DNA from: CALBPI01 sp038531945
GTDB lineage: Bacteria > Pseudomonadota > Gammaproteobacteria > Steroidobacterales > Woeseiaceae
NCBI GenBank assembly: GCA_038531945.1
Contig: JBCBBH010000006.1
Location: 105,869-169,868, forward strand
Direction of reading: 5' to 3'
DNA: 64,000 nt
Shown here: piece after piece, positions 7,860-16,359 of the stretch
Layout: each line of letters begins with the position of its first letter
How positions within the stretch are numbered: position 1 is the first letter of the stretch
Program-made: the position numbers and the translations under genes
The notes under the pieces: model-generated
The model's input: only the letters and a program-made list of their open reading frames with translations
What the model was told of the DNA's origin: nothing
The model's database searches: none

Positions 7860-10493
7860 TTAGAGAAAATGATCGTTGGCACTATCACTGGCATCCACAG
7901 CATCTGGGCAGATCGCCTCCATAAAGCGACAGGCCTGGTTGATCAGGTCCGGCGGAGATAGCGCATACACCTCAACGACGCGGCCACCATCTTTCAGTAC
8001 CGCCAGCCATCGATTGTCGTCGCTGAGCGCCATCGCGCGTGCGTGCCGGTCGAGCCTGAACTGAGCAATCTGGATGTTTTCGGCAAGGTTCCAAATCCGC
8101 GTGGTGCCATCACGGTCCAACGTCGCGGCGCGTTGCAGTCCGGGTGAAACCGCCGCGCGTTCCACCTGATTGACCAAAATCTCAGCGACATCTGCCAGCG
8201 ACTGCCACTCAAGCACACGAAGTTTGGCGCGAGATGCGACGATGAGGTACTCATCATTCCCTGAAAAGGTCAGAAACGCTTGCTGGACTTCGTCCAGAAC
8301 TGGCTCCAATTCCACCGTCCCGAGCCGCACGTCGTTATCCCACATTTCGAGGCGACGATTGCAGCCCCCGCGGGTCTGTTTCTCGCAGAGCAGCACAGCG
8401 CGGCGACCGAAACGCCCAACGACCTCACGCAGCGTGCGCTTTCCAGGGGCGATATCTTCTGAGGATTCAGTGGCCAGCTGTTCCTCTGCCTGCCCCGGCA
8501 ACGGCTCTGGCGCCGAGTATTCGGGTCCTTGTGGCATTCGCCAATTCAGCGTTTGATCACCGACTACGGCCTGGAGCGTGTCGCTGTCGGAACTGAAGTA
8601 CAGTCGTTCGGCAGTGTTATCGATGCGCAGACGTGCGTAGCTGCCGGATTCGGCGTATTGCCATACGTCCATGTCAAAGCGGTAGTTGCTGACCAATGCC
8701 AGTTCATCGAGGCCATTCAGGAAGGCAATGCCGATCACGTCGGATTTTCGTCGCGTTCGCGCGATGCGTTCACCGCTGGCAACGTCATACACTTCAACCG
8801 TACGTGAGTCTGGCATCACGGCGAAGACACTGCCGTTCTCGTTCAATGCCATTTGCTGATCGGTGGAAACTTTGATGAGGCCTCGCCGCTCACCGGTCGA
8901 CGAGACAAAGGCGTGTCGATCTAACATCGAGAGGACAAGTCCGGATGGCGTCCATTGCATTCGATCGACTACGTCACTCTCATCCCAACCGTAAAGAACG
9001 TCACCATTTGCCAGGTCAAACACTTCCAGCTCGAGGGCGCGCCCGTCCGGATCAGGCGAGTACGCGATTCCTAGTTCTCGCTCTGGGTTTGGCGCAAAGT
9101 CTCGCGCGGTGGGGGCAATTGGTACGTCACGGAAAGTGCCTGCAGCGTGCTGCCATTCGCGTACACGGCCATAACCCCAGTACAGCAAGGCGTTGCCGTC
9201 GGGCGTGAGGGCGATACCGGTGATGTCGTCCGGTTCGTCGTCTGCCAGCTCGTGCCGCGCGATGACTTCACAGCGGACTAGGTCCCAGATCGCCAGCCGG
9301 TTCCAGCCACCGGTGACATTCGTTCCGCCATAAGTGCGCAGAGCCAGAATCCGTCCTTCCCGATCAAGCGACATGTGGCGTCCATAGCTGCCTCGACTTT
9401 CGCTTGGGTCGTCGCTACGTCGCCGGCATGGAAGGTGTGTGGTGCCATCGACGAGATCAAGCCGAACGAGATGTTCATCCTTAGTGTAGAACACGGCGTA
9501 GCGACCATCCTCGGTGAACGTCACATTCGCCACCCGCCAGTCCTTCATTTCCGGGAATGGGTCTCGCCGCTTGTCGACCCGGGCATAGCTCTCGCGGACA
9601 GCGCGATCGGCGTCGATTACGTCACTGCCCAGACGAGCAAGCGCAGCCATCGCCCTAGTCGCGGAGCGCAGACCTTCCTGTCGCCTGCCCTGCTCGTCTT
9701 CAGGCGCCGAACGCAGCACTTCTGATTGGCTCAGCAATCTTCTTGCGTCGGCAATCTTTTCCTGTCTCTCTCGCTCCTCGCGCTGCAGCCAGCCGAATAC
9801 GGCGAGCACGGCTGCAATCAACACCGACAGAGAGATGCCGCCCAAGATGAGCCGAGAGCGGCGATTAGAGACTCTCCGACTCTCGAGCAAAAACTCGGAT
9901 TGTAGTCGTGTCAGACGCGGTTTTTTGTCGGCGGCGACGACCCGGTGTTCCTCGAGCTCGGTCAGCTCCGTACCTCGCAAGGTGAAGCTAGCGTCGCGAC
10001 CCCGTTGATCCCATGCCGTGGCTTCAACCAACAGTCGGGTGTGCGCGTGCACCCAATCCAGATCGGTCTCTATCGCCTCCACGATCTGGGAAGTGGCCTC
10101 TGCCAGCGAATCGCTGTCCCGCGCGAATATCCAATTGAGTTCTTGGAGCGCCTCGGGGACGCCGATACTTACGTCCTCATACACCACTGGGATAAGCCGT
10201 TTCTGTTGCTTTGCCGCATGCTCGACTTCCTTCCCGCAGATCCTTGACGCGAGTGAATTCGGCGAAACGACGACCAGTACAGCTTCGGCTCTGTCGATGG
10301 CAGCCTCAATGCTCGGCATCCACTTCTCGGAGGGTCGAATCGCGTCCACGTCGACCCACGTCTCCCAACCACGCGCCGCGATTGCTGGCGTTAGCTGTGA
10401 AACAAACGTTTCGTCTTTCCGTGAGTAGGACACGAAGATGTATCCCGCTGGTTCATCGCGCACTGGGTCGGATACATTGTTATCGTTCGCCAT
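7860..10493 (-). CDS. TIR domain - transmembrane - WD40 repeat protein
   Basis: 877 residues from the ATG at 10493 (an in-frame ATG ten codons upstream is possible). Residues about 17-145 are a TIR domain: IFVSYSRKDETFV, a WETWVD strand, and SPNSLASRICGKEVEHA, which keeps the C-x-x-E pattern holding the catalytic Glu of bacterial TIR NADases. A conserved juxtamembrane stretch (LVEATAWDQRGRDASFTLRG) leads to one transmembrane helix at about 211-234. A charged, possibly coiled segment follows, then a beta-propeller-like region (about 300-860) of WD40-type repeats with GH-less, divergent blades. The layout suggests a membrane sensor with cytoplasmic TIR and a second large domain. Defence or signalling function is inferred from family; no partner gene of a known TIR defence system is adjacent. 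Confidence 0.88.
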   Translation of the reverse strand: MANDNNVSDPVRDEPAGYIFVSYSRKDETFVSQLTPAIAARGWETWVDVDAIRPSEKWMPSIEAAIDRAEAVLVVVSPNSLASRICGKEVEHAAKQQKRLIPVVYEDVSIGVPEALQELNWIFARDSDSLAEATSQIVEAIETDLDWVHAHTRLLVEATAWDQRGRDASFTLRGTELTELEEHRVVAADKKPRLTRLQSEFLLESRRVSNRRSRLILGGISLSVLIAAVLAVFGWLQREERERQEKIADARRLLSQSEVLRSAPEDEQGRRQEGLRSATRAMAALARLGSDVIDADRAVRESYARVDKRRDPFPEMKDWRVANVTFTEDGRYAVFYTKDEHLVRLDLVDGTTHLPCRRRSDDPSESRGSYGRHMSLDREGRILALRTYGGTNVTGGWNRLAIWDLVRCEVIARHELADDEPDDITGIALTPDGNALLYWGYGRVREWQHAAGTFRDVPIAPTARDFAPNPERELGIAYSPDPDGRALELEVFDLANGDVLYGWDESDVVDRMQWTPSGLVLSMLDRHAFVSSTGERRGLIKVSTDQQMALNENGSVFAVMPDSRTVEVYDVASGERIARTRRKSDVIGIAFLNGLDELALVSNYRFDMDVWQYAESGSYARLRIDNTAERLYFSSDSDTLQAVVGDQTLNWRMPQGPEYSAPEPLPGQAEEQLATESSEDIAPGKRTLREVVGRFGRRAVLLCEKQTRGGCNRRLEMWDNDVRLGTVELEPVLDEVQQAFLTFSGNDEYLIVASRAKLRVLEWQSLADVAEILVNQVERAAVSPGLQRAATLDRDGTTRIWNLAENIQIAQFRLDRHARAMALSDDNRWLAVLKDGGRVVEVYALSPPDLINQACRFMEAICPDAVDASDSANDHFL

Positions 10494-10671
10494 AGGTCCG
10501 TGCCGGAAAAGTACCGCTTCCATTAGTACTGACCCATTATCGCTCCGAGTCCCACCACCTGGCCAAAACCACCGTCACCGGCTTTCAAGTTGGGAATCAC
10601 AGTCGCTATTTCCGTTGGAAATACCAGCTATATGTGCTCAAGCTACCAAGTTGCCGGCCGCCAACGAAGGA

Positions 10672-12198
10672 ATGTCACCAGAATTGCAAGACAAGCTCGC
10701 AGCGTGTGAATCACTGCCTACGCTTCCAGCTGCAGCCGCCAAGGTGGTCGAAACCATCAATAACGATGACTACGGTCTCTCGGATCTCGCAACCATTGTC
10801 GAGAACGATGCTGCTATCAGCGCCAAGCTCATTGCGATAGCCAATGCGGCTGCATACCGGCGCGGTGCAGGAAGCGACAACGTACAGCACGCGGTATCGC
10901 GGCTCGGAGTTCGAGCTACGGTAATGACCACCTTGAGCTTCTCTCTTGCGGATACGTTCAACGCATCTTCCTCGGAAGACCAAACGGGCATCGACGCGGA
11001 GTGGCTCGGTCGTCGTTCTATTGTTAGTGCGGCGATTGCGCGGCAGTTGGCAACCGCTCTGGAGTTACCGTCTGTCGAAACAGGTTTTCTTGCAGCGCTG
11101 GTTCAGGACATTGGAGTTCTCGCAATCAATGAAGTCCAACCGGATGTTTACTCCAGTATGACCGGCGCGGATCACGAAACTCTTATCGAGGTGGAGCGCA
11201 CGCGTCTCGGAGTTGATCATTCAGCGATCGGTGTTTGGCTACTCGAACATTGGGCGTTTCCGGATATTGTTGTCGACCTCGTACGCCACAGCCATGACCT
11301 AGCGTCTTTGACTCAGGGTTCGGATATCGATCAATTGACCTGGTGTGTCGCTGGATCCGGCGTACTTGCAGATGCGTTGGTTGATCGAGACGAGATGCGT
11401 ATCGGTCGGACACTGAATTTACTTAAAGGTGTGTGTGGCGAAAAAGCGGACGGCCTTGAGGACGATATCGGACGCGCGATTGCTGAAACCGAGCATCTGT
11501 TCGAGACTGATTTGATTATCGAGCCGCTGGCTCTTATGACCACCTCAAAGGCGCTGTTGTTTGAGTACGTCATGGGCGTAGACCTGTCCGCACCAGATGA
11601 TCGTATCGTCCAGCTCGAGCGAAGGGTTGCGGTGCTCGAAAAAGACGGACGACTCGATACGCTGACCGGCGTCCACAACAGAGCCTACTTCGAGCGCGAG
11701 CTGGAACGTGCGTTCGATCATGCGCAAGAAACCCAGCAGTCCATCAGCCTGATGTTCATCGATGCAGATCATTTCAAACATATAAACGATACTCACGGCC
11801 ATCTCGCCGGCGATGAAGTGCTGAAGTGGCTGGCCACGTCCCTAAAGCGACTTGTTCGAGGCACCGACATGGTCAGTCGTTTTGGGGGCGAAGAGTTTGT
11901 AGTCCTACTGCCCACGATGAACGAAACGGATGCGAAACGATTCGGTGAGCGAATCTGTGACACGCTGCGAAACGATTCGGTTTACTTTGAGAATACGAAG
12001 ATCCCCGTGACCGTCTCGATCGGTATAGCGTGTAGTGAGCCGAGTCGTCCGGTGCTGAATGCCCGCGAGCTTGTGTTCGCAGCAGATCAGGCAATGTATT
12101 TCGCCAAGCAAAGCGGACGCGATCTTTGTGTAGGCGCTTCCGCCCTGCCGACGAACACAGTTCGCGCAGAATCGGCGAGTGAGCGAGCAACCGCCTGA
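10672..12198 (+). CDS. HDOD domain - diguanylate cyclase (GGDEF) protein
   Basis: 508 residues. An HDOD output domain fills about 5-205 (LPTLPAAAAKVVETINND, LIAIANAAAYRRG, the typical helical signature), and a GGDEF domain spans about 315-480. The active site is intact as GGEEF (405-409), and the inhibitory I-site RxxD is present as RGTD (396-399), so the protein should make cyclic di-GMP with product feedback. The substrate-binding DADHFKHINDTHGHLAGDEVL is also present. The chosen ATG at 10672 matches the usual HDOD beginning; the frame stays open upstream to 10438 over the start of the divergent TIR gene, but that part is non-coding by overlap. No transmembrane segment is seen. Confidence 0.92.
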   Translation: MSPELQDKLAACESLPTLPAAAAKVVETINNDDYGLSDLATIVENDAAISAKLIAIANAAAYRRGAGSDNVQHAVSRLGVRATVMTTLSFSLADTFNASSSEDQTGIDAEWLGRRSIVSAAIARQLATALELPSVETGFLAALVQDIGVLAINEVQPDVYSSMTGADHETLIEVERTRLGVDHSAIGVWLLEHWAFPDIVVDLVRHSHDLASLTQGSDIDQLTWCVAGSGVLADALVDRDEMRIGRTLNLLKGVCGEKADGLEDDIGRAIAETEHLFETDLIIEPLALMTTSKALLFEYVMGVDLSAPDDRIVQLERRVAVLEKDGRLDTLTGVHNRAYFERELERAFDHAQETQQSISLMFIDADHFKHINDTHGHLAGDEVLKWLATSLKRLVRGTDMVSRFGGEEFVVLLPTMNETDAKRFGERICDTLRNDSVYFENTKIPVTVSIGIACSEPSRPVLNARELVFAADQAMYFAKQSGRDLCVGASALPTNTVRAESASERATA

Positions 12199-12253
12199 TG
12201 GACGGAAGGTCGTCCGCTATGCGGTTGAAGTGAGGTCTCTTTCCTCCAGTGCG

Positions 12254-13024
12254 TTAAAGCCGGATCGCAAACCCTGCGCCAACAAACCAATCGGCGGCTC
12301 GGTCATTAAGGCCGGTGCCGCCGTAAACATCCCATTGGATATTGTTCTGCGGCGTAAACGACAGTCCACCGTTGAGCGTGTGTGCCGGTCCCCTGCCCTC
12401 CGGCACCTGAGTGACGAACTCGAGGTACGCGCCAGTCTTGGATGCCACGCTAAACGACAGGCCAATGCCGTTGCTCAAAACGATATCACCATCACTCTCA
12501 CCGACGAGTGCAGTGCCGAACCAACTCAAATTTGTCTCATGCGACCATAACAGTCCGACCGACGGGTCAACGCTGTCCGATGAGAAGGCGCGGTTGCCAG
12601 TTGGCAAGGACACCGTCGCAAGCAGCGCTAGTGCAGTTGCATCGCTGTGAATATCCAACGATCGCTTTACGCCTATTGATACGTCCGTCGCCCCGCGAAT
12701 GGTCGAGCTACCGAGATCCACGCGGTTCTCACCGGCCCAGCCGAACTGAATCTCCCAGAATTCGTCGAAGCCATAGCGCAAAAGCAGATTGGGAAACGTA
12801 TCTATCGAGGCCGAGTCATCCGTGTATTGGTAGCCGGTCTCAATCTGAATTGCCCCGGTCATCAACGCCACTGGAGAAGCACTGAAACTCGGGCGCTCGG
12901 TGTTGATCGGCGGCTCAGCTTCGTCGGCTAACGCGGATAAACATCCGCCAGGGAGCATCGACGCGACGAGTGTGACTGACAGCACGACAGCATTTTTCAT
13001 CAGAGAGTGCGTAAGCATATGCAT
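12254..13024 (-). CDS. Outer-membrane beta-barrel, phenol-degradation MetA-like transporter family
   Basis: 256 residues with an N-terminal signal peptide ending near SALADEA. The mature part begins with TERPSFSASPVALMTGAIQI, the usual opening of the 'MetA-pathway phenol degradation' barrel family, and continues as alternating amphipathic strands with GYQY, LRYGF, GLSFTPQNN and a final GAGFAIRL. The start codon ATG (13022-13024) shares one base with the stop of the upstream DUF2490 gene, so both are probably co-translated. Family function is poorly known; passive outer-membrane uptake is assumed. Confidence 0.75.
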   Translation of the reverse strand: MHMLTHSLMKNAVVLSVTLVASMLPGGCLSALADEAEPPINTERPSFSASPVALMTGAIQIETGYQYTDDSASIDTFPNLLLRYGFDEFWEIQFGWAGENRVDLGSSTIRGATDVSIGVKRSLDIHSDATALALLATVSLPTGNRAFSSDSVDPSVGLLWSHETNLSWFGTALVGESDGDIVLSNGIGLSFSVASKTGAYLEFVTQVPEGRGPAHTLNGGLSFTPQNNIQWDVYGGTGLNDRAADWFVGAGFAIRL

Positions 13025-13749
13025 CAAAAATTCATTCGAAAATTTACGGTCGCCAGATGGTTGCTTCTGTCTTGTCTCGTCTGACGAAAGAAGTACTGGT
13101 TCATGTAACCCATCTCGACGGACAAATGCTCGCTAACAGTTCGGCCAATGCCGAGTGTGACACGATTCTGACTAACGCCCTCTTCCGCGCCCCAGTCCGT
13201 GTCGCGAAAATCGATAAACGGCTCAACGCCGAACGCCCAGTACTGACCACGAGCATTGCCGAACGGCTTTGTGTAGCGGAGCATCACGCGAGCAACCACG
13301 GCGGTATCATCGCCCGTACTCAAAAGCCGTTCTTCCACTCGTAACCGACCCGACAGCGTCCCGCCACCGAAATTGCCGAGTTTGAGGTTGAGCTGCTGCC
13401 AATATCGATTTTCGAACCTTGCACGGCCGTTCGCGGGTTCGGTTTCGAATCGCCCAAACCCAAACCACACCTGAACTCCAGAATCGAGTGTGTAGCCGAC
13501 CGACGGTCTCAGCAGATACTGCCGGAATCCTACTGTATCTTCGACATGCCGGTTCTGCGCGTCGAATGCGAAACGCCAGGGTGTGGGTTCGCCGTTGATC
13601 CGGATGGGGTCATTCCCTGAAACAATGATCCAGGCCCCCAGCTCGTCCTCGGCAGCCAAAATGGGTGTCGAACAAGAAAAAAGCAGTGCGGTAATCCAAC
13701 CTGCTCGTGCGAGGCGTTTTGAGTGTCTTTTTCTTGAAAGCTTGACCAT
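13024..13749 (-). CDS. DUF2490-like outer-membrane beta-barrel protein
   Basis: 241 residues from the ATG at 13749; an ATG eight codons upstream (13773) is equally open and neither has a strong ribosome-binding site. A signal peptide with a basic n-region (KRHSKRLARAGW) ends near PILAAEDELG. The mature protein opens with LGAWIIVSGN and contains FENRYWQQLNLK, GRLRVEERL and RHLxxEMGYMNQY-like strands, the DUF2490 pattern of beta strands with conserved Arg/Glu pairs. It overlaps the next barrel gene by one base. Function unknown; the pair may be co-assembled or simply co-regulated. Confidence 0.7.
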   Translation of the reverse strand: MVKLSRKRHSKRLARAGWITALLFSCSTPILAAEDELGAWIIVSGNDPIRINGEPTPWRFAFDAQNRHVEDTVGFRQYLLRPSVGYTLDSGVQVWFGFGRFETEPANGRARFENRYWQQLNLKLGNFGGGTLSGRLRVEERLLSTGDDTAVVARVMLRYTKPFGNARGQYWAFGVEPFIDFRDTDWGAEEGVSQNRVTLGIGRTVSEHLSVEMGYMNQYFFRQTRQDRSNHLATVNFRMNF

Positions 13750-14113
13750 GGATTGGACGAATTCTGAACGCATTCCGCAAAAATGGAAATGAAATCTTCG
13801 CTTTGCGTCATCAAGGTCAAAACCGGGCACCAAGCTGCCAGGGCGCGGTCACCCGACCCATGTGTTCTGTCTTCCGACCGATCAACTCGCTTTGTGATAC
13901 GATCACGCGCGTTTGGTAGGTCCAATTAGGGACCGAAGGCGACTCCTTGTGAGCAGCTTTTTACGATCGGCCTGCCACGGATAACAATACAGATTTGAAT
14001 CTGTCGGGGGACTTTCGATCACGCTGGCTTATTGTTTAGGCACCGTCCAAGGTATGCCCGAGCGGTAACTACTGTGTCGAACTCCGGACGACCAACACGG
14101 AGTAACAATCAGC
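13750..14113. other. Divergent intergenic region upstream of hppA
   Basis: Must hold promoters for the DUF2490 gene and for hppA. A short hairpin-forming dyad (ACAGATT, two bases, AATCTGT) sits at 13989-14004 in the hppA leader. The leader would be long if transcription begins near 13905, but I cannot assign it to a known riboswitch class. The fragment TGCCCGAGCGGT at 14055-14066 recalls a tRNA D-arm but no tRNA fold follows. GGAG at 14099-14102 is a rather distant ribosome-binding site for hppA. Confidence 0.4.
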
Positions 14114-16258
14114 ATGTCAATTGCAATCATCCTGGCCTTGTCCTTGTTTGGACTGGCTGTGGCCTTCTTCTACTCGCGCTCGGTCAGTCGAGTCGCGGTG
14201 GATATGGGTGTCGAGGACGCAGACACGCGTAGCAAACTGCGCAAGATCCATTCCGCGATCGCAGACGGCGCGATGGCGTTTCTCAAGCAGGAATACAAGT
14301 TCATGGCCATTTTCATGGTCGTGTTCGGCATCGTCATTGCGCTGCTGATCGATGATCACCACACCAAAGACGTTAACGAAGGTATCTACACCGCGGTAGC
14401 GTTCATTTTCGGGTCGATTATCTCGATTGTTAGCGGGTTTATCGGCATGAAGATTGCGACGGCCGGCAATGCGCGCACGACCGTGTCCGCAAACCAGTCT
14501 TTGTCCAGCGCCTTCAATATTGCGCTGCACTCCGGCTCGGTCATGGGCTTCGCACTCGTGAGTCTCGCGTCGCTCGGCATGCTGCTGATCTATCTCGGCC
14601 TCAAGTATGTGCTGCCGGCGGATCTGCCACCGCACATCCTCATGGAAGTGATTGCCGGTTTCGGTCTGGGTGGCTCAGCCATTGCGCTGTTTGCTCGCGT
14701 GGGTGGCGGCATTTTCACCAAAGCGGCCGATGTGGGCGCTGACCTCGTCGGTAAAGTCGAAGCCGGGATTCCAGAAGACGATCCTCGCAACCCGGCAGTG
14801 ATCGCCGATAACGTGGGCGACAACGTCGGTGATGTCGCTGGCATGGGCGCCGACTTGTTCGGGTCTTGTGCGGAAAGTACCTGCGCGGCGATGGTGATCT
14901 CTGCGATTGCTTTCGCAGGCAACGTCGACGCCCTCCTCTATCCGATTGTGATCTCCGCAATCGGCATTCCGGTGAGCTTGCTGACGATCCTGATGATCCG
15001 GGTGAACACCGAGGCACAAGTCGGACCTGCGCTGAAACGCATGTTGATCATCTCGAGTGCGTTAATGGCGGTCGTCATGTATTTCGTGACCAACATGCTG
15101 ATTCCTGGTGACTTCGCAATTGCCGGAATCGAGTACACATCGATGGGCGTGTATTTGTGTTTCCTGACGGGATTGATTGCTGGGCTGGTTGTCGGACTGC
15201 TGACGGAGTACTACACGTCGGATCAGTACAAGCCGGTTCGCGAAGTCGCTGAGTCTTGTCAGACCGGTACGGCAACCAACATCATTTTCGGTCTCGCACT
15301 TGGTTACAAGAGTGCGGTAGGGCCGTATCTCGCGATTGGGCTTGCGATCTACATCCCCTGGATGTTGGCGGGTATGTACGGTGTCGCTATCGCGTCGCTG
15401 GGCATGTTGGGAACCCTGGTGATCGCGCTGACGATCGACGCGTATGGCCCCGTCGCTGATAACGCCGGCGGTATCGCCGAAATGGCAGGTATGCCAGAGC
15501 ACGTTCGGGAACGTACCGACGTTCTCGACTCAGCTGGCAACACCACTGCCGCAATCGGCAAGGGCTTCGCGATTGGGGCAGCTATCCTGACGTCACTTGC
15601 CTTATTCGCCGCGTTCCTGACTCGTGCAGACTTGTTGCTGAAGGAACAGGACCCGACCTCAGACCTCCTTGGTTCAATTAATCTGTTGGACCCAATGGTC
15701 TTCAGTGGTCTGTTCATTGGTGCAGTATTGCCCGCACTGTTCACCGCCATGACCATGAAGTCGGTGGGTTCCGCAGCGTTCAAAATGATCGAGGAAGTTC
15801 GACGTCAGTTCAAAGAAATTCCAGGCATCATGGAAGGCACGGGTGATCCCGATTACGCGCAGTGTGTCGCGATCTCAACGCAAGCAGCGGTTCGCGAAAT
15901 GGTCGCTCCCGGCATTCTCATTATGGGTGCACCGCTGGTCACAGGTTTCTTGTTTGGTATCCAGGCGACGGCAGGTCTTTTGGCCGGCTCGTTGGTCGCA
16001 GGCGGCGTGCTCGCGATCTCGGCGTCCAACTCAGGAGGTGCCTGGGACAACGCCAAGAAATACATCGAGGCCGGTAACCTCGGTGGTAAAGGAACCGACA
16101 ATCACAAGGCAGCAGTTGTTGGTGACACCGTCGGAGATCCGCTGAAGGACACATCCGGACCGTCGCTGAATATCCTGATCAAACTTTCAGCGATTTTGTC
16201 GCTTGTGTTTGTGCCGTTCTTTGTGCAATACGGCGGAATTCTGCTGAAGTTCCTGTAA
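14114..16258 (+). CDS. hppA: Membrane-bound ion-translocating pyrophosphatase
   Basis: 714 residues, about 16 membrane helices. It hydrolyses pyrophosphate and pumps H+ (or Na+) across the inner membrane. The catalytic signature DVGADLVGKVEAGIPEDDPR and NPAVIADNVGDNVGD are intact, as are the second and third acidic clusters (DAYGPVADNAGGIAEMAG; DNAKKYIE... TVGDPLKDTSGPS). At residues 475-482 it reads GNTTAAIG: Ala at 479 and Gly at 482 instead of Lys and Thr point to the K+-dependent subfamily. It stands alone and is followed by a strong terminator. Whether H+ or Na+ is the coupling ion cannot be decided from what I read. Confidence 0.97.
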   Translation: MSIAIILALSLFGLAVAFFYSRSVSRVAVDMGVEDADTRSKLRKIHSAIADGAMAFLKQEYKFMAIFMVVFGIVIALLIDDHHTKDVNEGIYTAVAFIFGSIISIVSGFIGMKIATAGNARTTVSANQSLSSAFNIALHSGSVMGFALVSLASLGMLLIYLGLKYVLPADLPPHILMEVIAGFGLGGSAIALFARVGGGIFTKAADVGADLVGKVEAGIPEDDPRNPAVIADNVGDNVGDVAGMGADLFGSCAESTCAAMVISAIAFAGNVDALLYPIVISAIGIPVSLLTILMIRVNTEAQVGPALKRMLIISSALMAVVMYFVTNMLIPGDFAIAGIEYTSMGVYLCFLTGLIAGLVVGLLTEYYTSDQYKPVREVAESCQTGTATNIIFGLALGYKSAVGPYLAIGLAIYIPWMLAGMYGVAIASLGMLGTLVIALTIDAYGPVADNAGGIAEMAGMPEHVRERTDVLDSAGNTTAAIGKGFAIGAAILTSLALFAAFLTRADLLLKEQDPTSDLLGSINLLDPMVFSGLFIGAVLPALFTAMTMKSVGSAAFKMIEEVRRQFKEIPGIMEGTGDPDYAQCVAISTQAAVREMVAPGILIMGAPLVTGFLFGIQATAGLLAGSLVAGGVLAISASNSGGAWDNAKKYIEAGNLGGKGTDNHKAAVVGDTVGDPLKDTSGPSLNILIKLSAILSLVFVPFFVQYGGILLKFL

Positions 16259-16281
16259 ATCCGACCACAGTTTCGGAACAG

Positions 16282-16311
16282 AAAAAACCCGGCTTTACGC
16301 CGGGTTTTTTT
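16282..16311 (+). terminator. Rho-independent terminator of hppA
   Basis: A six-base GC stem CCCGGC/GCCGGG with a five-base loop (TTTAC), flanked by six A and seven T, 23 bp after the hppA stop. The A/T flanks extend the stem in both directions, so it could also serve the minus-strand five-gene operon that ends at 16360. Confidence 0.92.
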
Positions 16312-16359
16312 GTGTTCGGAGTGTGTTGCCGCCACGCATTAGCAGCTTTTCTCAGGGAT

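Noticed and set aside
10438..10671. Upstream extension of the HDOD-GGDEF frame
   Set aside because: It overlaps the start of the divergent TIR gene and has low-complexity Ser/Pro/His sequence unlike any HDOD N-terminus.
14055..14066. TGCCCGAGCGGT, resembling the D-arm of a Ser or Leu tRNA
   Set aside because: No acceptor stem, anticodon arm or T-arm can be formed around it.
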